NCBI GenBank assembly: GCA_023412745.1
Contig: JAEZBZ010000028.1
Location: 1 to 16,027 of the forward strand
Direction of reading: 5' to 3'
Length of the DNA stretch: 16,027 nucleotides
Source of the DNA: Pseudomonadota bacterium
GTDB lineage: Bacteria; Pseudomonadota; Alphaproteobacteria; Rhizobiales; Hyphomicrobiaceae
Part shown: positions 1 through 5,619 of the stretch, piece by piece
Layout: each line of letters opens with the position of its first letter
Numbering within the stretch: the stretch's first letter is position 1
Notes under the pieces: generated by a model
What the model saw: the letters and a program-made list of their open reading frames with translations, nothing else
The model's database searches: none
What the model was told of the DNA's origin: nothing
Made by a program: the position numbers and the translations under genes

Positions 1-240
1 GTGTCGGTTGCCTTGTCGCTCGCCGGTATCGGTCCCGATCGTACCATCGTGGAGCTGTGGGCTGATCCTGCCGTGACACGCAATACGCATACGATCCACG
101 TGACGTCGGACACGTCCAACCTGACCATGACGATCGAGAATTTGCCCGAGCCCGACAATCCGCGTACCGGCATGATCACGAGCCTGAGCGTCATTGCCGC
201 TTTGCGACGTCTGACATCGCCACTTGTGGTCGGAACGTAA
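1..240 (+). CDS. nadX: Aspartate dehydrogenase (NadX family), C-terminal part only
   Basis: This is the 3' end of a gene that begins before the window; the GTG at position 1 is probably an internal valine codon. The 79 visible residues match the C-terminal DUF108 domain of L-aspartate dehydrogenase. That domain has a conserved V-x-L-x-A-D-P stretch followed by an R-N-x-H motif (here around residues 19-31), then an E-N-x-P...NPRT segment and a closing helix S-V-I-A-A-L-R. Family members oxidise L-aspartate to iminoaspartate with NAD(P)+, and in some bacteria this feeds NAD synthesis. The Rossmann domain and most of the active site lie outside the window, so specificity cannot be judged. The stop is TAA at 238-240. 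The transporter that follows begins 87 nt downstream on the same strand, so co-transcription is possible. Confidence 0.82.
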   Translation: MSVALSLAGIGPDRTIVELWADPAVTRNTHTIHVTSDTSNLTMTIENLPEPDNPRTGMITSLSVIAALRRLTSPLVVGT

Positions 241-326
241 CCGGCCGAGCGCCCTGATGCCCGAGCGGTTTGTCGTGTCGGACGGTTTTCACATCTCGAT
301 TTTGGCGTGTCACCCCAAGAGGACGC

Positions 327-1211
327 ATGTCTCAAGCCATCCTGATGGCCATAGCTGCCGACGGTCTTCTGTCTCTGATGGATGCCATCATCAAGTCGCT
401 GACGCCGCGCTATGCGACGTTCCAGATCGCCTTCTTGCGGTTTGCGGCCGGCATGATCTGGGCCTCGCTGCTGCTTGCATATTTGCGCCCCGGCTGGCCC
501 AGCCGCGAGACGGTCATCTACAATTCGACGCGATCGGTGCTGATCGTCCTTACGGCGACGTCGTTCTTCTATGCGCTGAGCCAGTTGCCGCTGGCGGATA
601 CGATTGCGCTGGCATTCCTGTCGCCGATGTTTGTTGCGCTGTTCGGGTCGATGTTCCTGAAGGAGCGGATCGACCTGCGCATCGCGATAGCGCTTGCCGC
701 AGGCTTCGCGGGCATGCTGTTGATCGCGGGGGCACGGGCCGGTAGCGGCACCTATACGACGGGCGCCATCTACGGAACGGCCGCCTGCCTGCTGTCAGCA
801 GTAACCTACGCCCTGACCCTGGTGCTGCTGCGCGCTAGGGCTACGCGGGACTCGATCTCGATTATCGTGTGGTTTCAGAACCTGGGGCCGACGCTCATAT
901 TGGCAATTCCGGCGGCATTGGTTTGGATTGCGCCATCCTGGCAGGACGCCGGCATATTCGTGGTGATCGGCGTGCTGGGCGTATCCGGCCACTTCCTGCT
1001 GGCGGCCGCGTTCGCCCGCGCCGAGGCGGCACGGCTGGCCCCCGTGCACTACACCACGCTCGTGTGGGGCGTGGTCTTCGGCTACGTCTTCTTTACGGAA
1101 ATTCCAGCCATGGCGACGTTCATCGGCGCGAGTCTGATCGTGCTGGGAACGATCGCAACACACCGGAGAAGCCCATCTCCGACATCGGGCGGTGAAAAGA
1201 AACGGGTTTGA
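327..1211 (+). CDS. EamA/DMT-superfamily membrane transporter
   Basis: A protein of about 294 aa, almost wholly hydrophobic, with roughly ten predicted membrane helices in two repeats (about residues 3-135 and 148-280). This is the classic two-EamA-domain layout of the drug/metabolite transporter superfamily. Visible hallmarks are the helix-1 stretch with D-G-L-L-S-L-M-D-A, the P-L-A-D-T-I-A-L-A-F-L-S-P-M-F motif ending repeat 1 and the P-V-H-Y-T-T-L-V-W-G motif in repeat 2. The frame is open from 270, but I choose the ATG at 327: AAGAGGA sits 3-4 nt upstream and the preceding residues do not look like a membrane N-terminus. The C-terminus is a short basic tail. Family members export amino acids, nucleotides or small metabolites, and the substrate here is unknown. 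It follows nadX on the same strand, which hints at an amino-acid-linked role but does not prove one. Confidence 0.88.
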   Translation: MSQAILMAIAADGLLSLMDAIIKSLTPRYATFQIAFLRFAAGMIWASLLLAYLRPGWPSRETVIYNSTRSVLIVLTATSFFYALSQLPLADTIALAFLSPMFVALFGSMFLKERIDLRIAIALAAGFAGMLLIAGARAGSGTYTTGAIYGTAACLLSAVTYALTLVLLRARATRDSISIIVWFQNLGPTLILAIPAALVWIAPSWQDAGIFVVIGVLGVSGHFLLAAAFARAEAARLAPVHYTTLVWGVVFGYVFFTEIPAMATFIGASLIVLGTIATHRRSPSPTSGGEKKRV

Positions 1212-1282
1212 ATGCGGCTCAGCGGGGCTGCGGTCGATCGACCGATCTACTCATCACTGGGTCTTTCAACCGCTGGGAAACC

Positions 1283-1306
1283 CCGCCGCGCAGAGGCGGA
1301 TTTAAT
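1283..1306. terminator. Weak hairpin between converging genes
   Basis: CCGCC at 1283-1287 and GGCGG at 1295-1299 form a 5-bp stem with a 7-nt loop, followed on the plus strand by ATTTAAT. It lies between the transporter stop (1211) and the stop of the minus-strand DUF465 gene (1302), where a shared terminator would be expected. The stem is short and there is no real T-run, so this is only a candidate. Confidence 0.25.
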
Positions 1307-1481
1307 GTCGGGTTCCGCTTGTGCTCAGCTGAGCGATTTGATCTTTCAGCCTGAGCTTTTCCATTTTCAAACTGCTGACCCTCGTCGTATCGACTGCGGG
1401 CCTTGCCAGTTCTTCTTCGATCTTCTGCTCAAGTAGCTTGTGCTTTTCCGCAAGTGCAGCGAGATGTGGGTATGCCGCCAT
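1302..1481 (-). CDS. YdcH/DUF465 family small coiled-coil protein (first copy)
   Basis: A 59-aa protein read on the minus strand from the ATG at 1481. The open frame extends further upstream, but GGAGGG ends about 4 nt before this ATG, and the family pattern starts just after it: PHLAALAEKHKLLEQKIEEE, then a short loop with P, then S-L-K-x-E-K-L-R-L-K-D-Q-I. That is the DUF465 helix-turn-helix hairpin. The heptad-like Leu/Ile pattern suggests a two-helix coiled coil. The function of DUF465 proteins is largely unknown. They are common in alphaproteobacteria, often in pairs. Here a second copy lies 242 nt away on the other strand. The protein is cytoplasmic, with no signal peptide. Confidence 0.85.
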   Translation of the reverse strand: MAAYPHLAALAEKHKLLEQKIEEELARPAVDTTRVSSLKMEKLRLKDQIAQLSTSGTRH

Positions 1482-1723
1482 CTTGCCCTCCGGTTGAGTT
1501 GAAGACGAGGGAAGTGTGCCAGATGTGTGACGCTCTGTCGAATCCGTGACGGCACGAGCTGAACAAAACACTTTCGCTCCAGGCACAGGTTGAGCCCTGT
1601 AAAATGCAGAATTTTCAACACTTTCCTGGTCGCCGTGATCGTGGATATCTTGCGTGCAGGTCCAATCGGTGATATCGCGCGGGCACTTTTCGAGGGTCAT
1701 GGTTCTCAGCCGATTGCACACGC
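1482..1723. promoter_or_regulatory. Divergent intergenic region between two DUF465 genes
   Basis: These 242 nt separate the two oppositely transcribed DUF465 genes, so they should hold promoters for both. The centre is visibly AT-richer than its surroundings (about 1595-1620) and contains the inverted repeat AAAAT-GCAGA-ATTTT at 1601-1615. I cannot assign convincing -35/-10 pairs on either strand. The GGAGGG ribosome site of the minus-strand gene is at its left edge. Confidence 0.35.
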
Positions 1724-1930
1724 ATGCAGCGTCAAGACGAACGAGACATTCGTGAGCTGCTGGTGAAGCTCCGTGCCGAGCATCGCGACCTCGACGCCGA
1801 GATCGCCGGGCTCGAGAAGCAGGCTCTTGCCGATCAGCTCCAGATTTCGCGGCTGAAGCGGAAAAAGCTGGTCCTCAAGGACCGCATTACGTCGCTGGAA
1901 GATCAGCTTCTCCCGGACATCATCGCCTGA
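1724..1930 (+). CDS. YdcH/DUF465 family small coiled-coil protein (second copy)
   Basis: A 68-aa, highly charged protein. It matches the longer DUF465 type: L-R-A-E-H-R-D-L-D-A-E-I in helix 1, a short linker (ADQLQ), then R-L-K-R-K-K-L-x-L-K-D-R-I-x-x-L-E-D-Q-L in helix 2, ending in P-D-I-I-A, a common end for this subgroup. The ATG at 1724 is the only usable start in frame, and no strong ribosome site is seen before it. An ATG at 1699, out of frame, opens only an 18-codon peptide. The gene lies 130 nt upstream of purE on the same strand, as often seen in Hyphomicrobiales, and could be co-transcribed with purEK. Its molecular role is unknown. Confidence 0.87.
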   Translation: MQRQDERDIRELLVKLRAEHRDLDAEIAGLEKQALADQLQISRLKRKKLVLKDRITSLEDQLLPDIIA

Positions 1931-2060
1931 GTTTATCCAAAGCAACAACCGCGTCACGGTCACCGGCACGCGCTCCGATCTTGCCAAGGCCCCCCAAGGC
2001 TGGCTAACTGCGCGCTTCTGATTGTCGGCATTTCGGCCGGCATGCGCTGAAACGCGGATC

Positions 2061-2555
2061 ATGAGCGCTACGTCACCTCACATCGGCATTGTTATGGGCA
2101 GCCAGTCGGACTGGCCGACGATGCGCCGCGCCGCGGATATCCTGCAGAAGCTGCAGGTGCCGTTCGAGACCCGCATCGTTTCGGCGCATCGGACGCCCGA
2201 GCGCATGTTCGCTTATGCCAAGTCCGCCAAGCAGCGCGGGCTCAAGGTCATCATCGCGGGGGCCGGCGGTGCCGCTCATCTGCCCGGCATGGTCGCCTCA
2301 CTGACCGTACTGCCGGTGCTCGGCGTTCCGGTGGAAAGTCGCGTCATGAAGGGGCAGGATAGCCTGCTGTCGATCGTGCAGATGCCGGCGGGCATTCCGG
2401 TCGGTACGCTGGCGATCGGCGAGGCAGGGGCGGAGAATGCGGGTCTGCTCGCGGCTCAGATCCTGGCCGTGTCGGACCCGGCGCTGTCTGATCGACTTGA
2501 AAAATATCGGGCCCAGTTGACTGCGGCCGTGGCCGAGGCGCCGCAAGATGCCTGA
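2061..2555 (+). CDS. purE: N5-carboxyaminoimidazole ribonucleotide mutase PurE
   Basis: A 164-aa class I PurE. It converts N5-CAIR to CAIR in de novo purine synthesis, acting on the product of PurK. The family signatures are present: G-S-Q-S-D-W at 13-18 (phosphate/ribose binding), the S-A-H-R-T-P-E-R motif with the catalytic H43 at 41-48, and G-A-G-G-A-A-H-L-P-G-M at 67-77. Although the frame is open from 2022, the ATG at 2061 is chosen because homologous PurE proteins begin just before the I-G-I-V-M-G-S-Q-S-D strand; the ribosome site before it is weak. The stop overlaps the purK start by 8 nt, which indicates translational coupling and one operon. Length and motifs are normal. Confidence 0.97.
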   Translation: MSATSPHIGIVMGSQSDWPTMRRAADILQKLQVPFETRIVSAHRTPERMFAYAKSAKQRGLKVIIAGAGGAAHLPGMVASLTVLPVLGVPVESRVMKGQDSLLSIVQMPAGIPVGTLAIGEAGAENAGLLAAQILAVSDPALSDRLEKYRAQLTAAVAEAPQDA

Positions 2556-3648
2556 AAGTGACATTCGGCCTGTACCGCTGCCTCCCGGCAGCACCATAGG
2601 GATTCTGGGTGGCGGTCAGCTCGGCCGCATGCTCGCCATGGCGGCCGCGAAGATTGGTCTGCGCACGCACGTCTATTCCGACGAGGTGGTCTCACCAGCT
2701 TTCGACGTCGCCGCCCAGCATACCGTCGGCGAGTTCACCGATCTCGCGCGGCTCGAGGCGTTCGCGCGAACGGTGGACGTCGTCACTTACGAATTCGAGA
2801 ACGTGCCGGTCGATGCAGCCCGTCATCTGTCGAAAACGGTGCCGGTCCGCCCCGGTGCGCGCGCGCTGGAAGTGGCGCAGGATCGCTGTGTCGAAAAGGA
2901 GTTCATTTCCGGGCTGGGCGTCCCTGTTGCACCGTTCGCGCGGGTTGATAACGCGACCGACCTTGCGGCGGCAGTCGCGCAGTTTGGCGGAGGCATCCTG
3001 AAAACGCGTCGCCTGGGTTATGACGGCAAGGGCCAGGTTGTGGTTGAGCCGGACAGTGATCTGGCAGCCGCGCTGCAGGACATAGCTGGCGCCCCAGCGA
3101 TCCTCGAAAAGCGGATCGCCTTTGCTTGTGAGATTTCCGTGCTGGTGGTGCGCGGGGTCGATGGCGTCACGGTGCTGTACGACGTTCCGCACAACACGCA
3201 CTCCGGCGGTATTCTGCGCCGCTCCGTGGTGCCGTCACCGCTGGGCGCGACCGAGCTGGAATTGGCGCGGACACTGGCCCGGCGCGTTGCCGAGGCTCTG
3301 GACTATGTCGGCGTGCTGGCGGTCGAGATGTTCTTCATGGGACCGCAGGTCGATCCGCCGCTGATGGTCAACGAAATCGCCCCGCGCGTGCACAACAGCG
3401 GCCACTGGACCATGGATGCCTGCGCGGTCGATCAGTTCGAGAACCACATGCGCGCGGTGGCCGGCTGGCCGCTTGGGGCGACTGCCCGCCATTCGGACGC
3501 TGAAATGACCAACATCATCGGGCTGGATGCCAATTCCTGGCTCGATATCGCCGCGGATCGCAGCGCCGTCTTGCATCTCTACGGCAAGCGAGAGGCCCGC
3601 AACGGCCGTAAGATGGGCCATATCAATCGGTTGCGTCCTAAAACCTGA
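2548..3648 (+). CDS. purK: N5-carboxyaminoimidazole ribonucleotide synthetase PurK
   Basis: A 366-aa ATP-grasp enzyme that makes N5-CAIR from AIR, ATP and bicarbonate and hands it to PurE. The N-terminal pre-ATP-grasp domain opens with G-I-L-G-G-G-Q-L-G-R-M at 18-28. The ATP-grasp domain (about 110-300) shows K-T-R-R-L-G-Y-D-G-K-G-Q at 152-163 (ATP-binding loop) and N-E-I-A-P-R-V-H-N-S-G-H at 275-286, which carries the Mg-binding Asn/Glu and the diagnostic PurK H-N-S-G-H. The C-terminal domain is complete, ending G-H-I-N-R-L. The ATG at 2548 lies inside the end of purE, consistent with translational coupling. Nothing is missing or odd. Confidence 0.97.
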   Translation: MPESDIRPVPLPPGSTIGILGGGQLGRMLAMAAAKIGLRTHVYSDEVVSPAFDVAAQHTVGEFTDLARLEAFARTVDVVTYEFENVPVDAARHLSKTVPVRPGARALEVAQDRCVEKEFISGLGVPVAPFARVDNATDLAAAVAQFGGGILKTRRLGYDGKGQVVVEPDSDLAAALQDIAGAPAILEKRIAFACEISVLVVRGVDGVTVLYDVPHNTHSGGILRRSVVPSPLGATELELARTLARRVAEALDYVGVLAVEMFFMGPQVDPPLMVNEIAPRVHNSGHWTMDACAVDQFENHMRAVAGWPLGATARHSDAEMTNIIGLDANSWLDIAADRSAVLHLYGKREARNGRKMGHINRLRPKT

Positions 3649-3750
3649 TCCGTATCAGGGGGCATGCGCCGGGACATGGCTGCTGCAACGTGTTGCGTTG
3701 CACGGTGGACTTTGCGGCGACGCTTTGATAATAGAGCCGCACAGAACAAG

Positions 3751-3779
3751 CTGACCACCCTTTGCAATAAGGCCATAAA
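3751..3779 (+). promoter_or_regulatory. Possible sigma-70-like promoter for rpsU
   Basis: CTGACC at 3751-3756 and CATAAA at 3774-3779 match the consensus hexamers at 4 of 6 positions each, with a 17-nt spacer. Transcription would then start near 3786. That would put the GTG at 3783 upstream of the transcript and argue that S21 translation starts further down. The match is modest and untested. Confidence 0.28.
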
Positions 3780-3782
3780 GGG

Positions 3783-4139
3783 GTGGTTAATTGTGTTTAT
3801 AGCCTACGACATCAACAGCTAGGACAGGAACGCGTTCAGGTACTCGTTCGCGACAATAACGTCGACCAAGCCCTCAAGGCGCTCAAGAAGAAGATGCAGC
3901 GCGAGGGTATTTTCCGGGAGATGAAGCTCCGGAACTATTATGAGAAGCCCTCCGAGCGTAAGGCGCGCGAGAAGGCAGAAGCTGTGCGCCGCGCGCGCAA
4001 GCTCGCCCGCAAGCGCCTGCAGCGCGAGGGTCTGCTGTCCGGCAAGTCGGCCGCGACGAAGACCAAGGCCCCGGCCCGTGGTGGTCGTGGTGGCGGCGCT
4101 GGTGCTGGTGCTGGCTCTTCGGGCGGTCCTGCCCGCTGA
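3783..4139 (+). CDS. rpsU: 30S ribosomal protein S21
   Basis: Ribosomal protein S21 of the small subunit, which acts in translation initiation. The core V-L-V-R-D-N-N-V-D-Q-A-L...K-K-K-M-Q-R-E-G-I-F-R-E-M-K-L-R...Y-E-K-P-S-E-R-K-A-R-E-K is typical of alphaproteobacteria. The start is a real problem. The only standard start in frame ahead of the core is the GTG at 3783, which adds 17 residues that look untranslated (VNCVYSLRHQQLGQER). The conserved S21 N-terminus falls at a GTT codon at 3834, just after AGGACAGGAACGC, a plausible ribosome site. I give the conventional coordinate, but translation may begin at 3834. The tail is long (about 40 residues past the usual basic end), rich in Gly, Ala and Arg, and of low complexity. 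The gene stands alone between purK and a terminator. Confidence 0.95.
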   Translation: MVNCVYSLRHQQLGQERVQVLVRDNNVDQALKALKKKMQREGIFREMKLRNYYEKPSERKAREKAEAVRRARKLARKRLQREGLLSGKSAATKTKAPARGGRGGGAGAGAGSSGGPAR

Positions 4140-4183
4140 GGCCAAGCCTAGCTTTCGCTAGCTGACGGTGACGCTGTTGTTGA

Positions 4184-4210
4184 GGCTGCTCCCATTCGGG
4201 AGTGGCCTTT
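4184..4210 (+). terminator. Rho-independent-like terminator after rpsU
   Basis: GGCTGCTCCC at 4184-4193 pairs fully with GGGAGTGGCC at 4198-4207 (ten pairs, two of them G-U) around a 4-nt ATTC loop, followed by TTT at 4208-4210 and a further GTTT soon after. It lies 45 nt after the rpsU stop. The stem is strong and the T-run is short. Confidence 0.6.
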
Positions 4211-4341
4211 AGGCGTTTCTGGTGGGTGTTCGTTTGCGCAGCGTCTAGGCCCACATTTGCCAAGTAGGTCAGGTGCCCAAACCGGCTGCCCTGCGGGGAG
4301 GGAGATTTTTCCAATATGACCAGCGTTATAATCCATCACCC

Positions 4342-4384
4342 GTGCGCTACGCACCGCCCTCTCCCCATGGGATAGAGTGAAGGG
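4342..4384. repeat. Dispersed intergenic palindrome-like remnant
   Basis: A 5-bp hairpin GTGCG-CTA-CGCAC at 4342-4354 is followed by the imperfect palindrome CCCTCTCCCCATGGGATAGAG at about 4358-4377 and then AAGGG. This resembles the CTCTCCCC/GGGGAGAG intergenic repeat units scattered in Bradyrhizobium and related genomes, which I recall from general knowledge. Only one degraded copy is visible here, so calling it a repeat is an inference. Confidence 0.3.
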
Positions 4385-4387
4385 ACT

Positions 4388-4415
4388 GAGTGTTCGGACT
4401 GAGCCCGAAACACTC
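4388..4415 (-). terminator. Hairpin at the end of the serine protease gene
   Basis: GAGTGTTCGG at 4388-4397 pairs with CCGAAACACTC at 4405-4415 with a single bulged A. It lies directly at the stop codon of the minus-strand protease gene (TAG at 4415-4417). No T-run follows on the minus strand, so it may stop or stabilise the transcript rather than act as a classic terminator. Confidence 0.4.
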
Positions 4416-5518
4416 TAGGTGTTGATGTCCTGGACCTCGACGTTGACCGTACGCTCCGCGCCGTTGCGCAGAATGGTCAGCCGAACCGTCTTGCCGATGC
4501 CGGCATTGTCGAGATGGCGGGTCAGGTCGGCCAACTCGTTCACGCGCTCGCCATTGGCGGCAATGATGATGTCGCCGAGCCGGCTGCCCTCGACGCCGCG
4601 CAAGCCGGCGCGTTCGGCCGCGGAGCCAGGGCTGACGCCTTGGATGACCACACCCTGGGCCCCCAGCTTGGCGCTCATTTCCGCGGGAAAGACGCGAATG
4701 CCGATGCCGGCCAGCGGCGCGCGGCCGGTGCGGATCAGTTCGGGCACGATCCGGTTCACGGTATCGACGGGCACGGCAAAGCCGACGCCCGCGAATGTGC
4801 CAGAAGGCGCGAGAATGGCCGTATTGATGCCGATCAGCCGCCCGGCACTATCAACCAGCGGACCACCGGAATTGCCCGGGTTGATCGCCGCATCCGTCTG
4901 AATCACATTGGCTATTTCCCGTCCCGTGGAGGTGGGCAGCGAGCGCCCGAGCGCACTGATGATGCCGCTGGTCAGCGTGCGCGCCAACCCGAATGGATTG
5001 CCGATGGCATAGACCTGTTGGCCGACGACAAGGTCCGATGACGTGCCGACGGTGATGGGTTTGAGATTGTTTGGCGGCCGACTCAGCCGAAGGACGGCAA
5101 TGTCCGCCCAGGGCGCGGCGCCGACAACCCTGGCCGGAATGACGTCGCCCTGGTCGATGATCACGCCGACCTCGTCAGCGCCTTCGATCACGTGCGCGTT
5201 GGTGACCACATGTCCGGCTTGGTCCCAGACGAAGCCCGACCCGGCGCCGCCTTCCTCCTGCTGGGTGCTCCGGCCGCCGAAGCCCTGCTGGTGGCGACGG
5301 GTGAAGATGTAGGCCACCGACGGTGCGGTGTTGGCGTAAATCTCGGTGGCCTGAAGTTCCTTGCCGGTCAGCGCAGGGCGCGGCGTCGTAACCCGTGGCT
5401 CGACGGCCGATAGCGCAAAAATACGCACGTAGCGCTCGCCGATCAACAGGCCACAGATCACCAGAGCTGCAATTGCCAATCCGCGCCAGAACCGATCGGA
5501 TGTTCCTGGTTCCGCCAT
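4415..5518 (-). CDS. Membrane-anchored trypsin-like serine protease with PDZ domain (HtrA/DegS-like)
   Basis: A 367-aa protein of the S1C (HtrA) family, cleaving misfolded or regulatory proteins in the periplasm. An uncleaved-looking hydrophobic segment at about 13-28 (LAIAALVICGLLIG) after a charged start suggests an inner-membrane anchor. The protease domain spans about 52-250 and has a complete triad: H109 in T-N-A-H-V, D139 in A-D-I-A-V-L-R-L, and S217 in G-N-S-G-G-P. A single PDZ domain follows at about 270-362 (V-V-I-Q-G-V-S-P-G-S-A-A-E-R-A-G-L then L-G-D-I-I-I-A-A-N-G). One anchor and one PDZ domain is the DegS layout rather than DegP (two PDZ). The ATG at 5518 has AGAGG 5 nt upstream. 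It follows the YihU-like gene on the same strand after 101 nt with a strong hairpin between them, so it may be transcribed separately. Confidence 0.93.
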   Translation of the reverse strand: MAEPGTSDRFWRGLAIAALVICGLLIGERYVRIFALSAVEPRVTTPRPALTGKELQATEIYANTAPSVAYIFTRRHQQGFGGRSTQQEEGGAGSGFVWDQAGHVVTNAHVIEGADEVGVIIDQGDVIPARVVGAAPWADIAVLRLSRPPNNLKPITVGTSSDLVVGQQVYAIGNPFGLARTLTSGIISALGRSLPTSTGREIANVIQTDAAINPGNSGGPLVDSAGRLIGINTAILAPSGTFAGVGFAVPVDTVNRIVPELIRTGRAPLAGIGIRVFPAEMSAKLGAQGVVIQGVSPGSAAERAGLRGVEGSRLGDIIIAANGERVNELADLTRHLDNAGIGKTVRLTILRNGAERTVNVEVQDINT

Positions 5519-5560
5519 GCAACCTCTTTGACATGAAAGACTTCGCGCGGCAGGTCAACG

Positions 5561-5590
5561 CGAGCGGCGGAAGTTCGTTTCCGCCGCTCG
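5561..5590 (-). terminator. Strong 12-bp hairpin between YihU-like and protease genes
   Basis: CGAGCGGCGGAA at 5561-5572 is the exact reverse complement of TTCCGCCGCTCG at 5579-5590, with a 6-nt GTTCGT loop. On the minus strand it begins 30 nt after the stop of the hydroxyacid dehydrogenase gene and lies 43 nt before the protease start. No T-run follows. It could end the upstream transcript, protect its 3' end, or structure the protease leader. Confidence 0.5.
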
Positions 5591-5619
5591 ACTGATGTAG
5601 GAAGCGCTTGGGGGGGGCC

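Noticed and set aside
1212..1436. Plus-strand 74-codon frame directly after the transporter
   Set aside because: No ribosome site or family pattern, and it overlaps the DUF465 gene on the other strand.
1482..1721. Upstream extension (80 residues) of the minus-strand DUF465 frame
   Set aside because: The ATG at 1481 has a strong GGAGGG site and begins the family domain; the extension is not similar to DUF465.
4316..4375. 19-codon frame after a GGGGAGGGAG stretch
   Set aside because: Spacing from the purine-rich stretch is too long, and the peptide runs through the palindromic repeat remnant.
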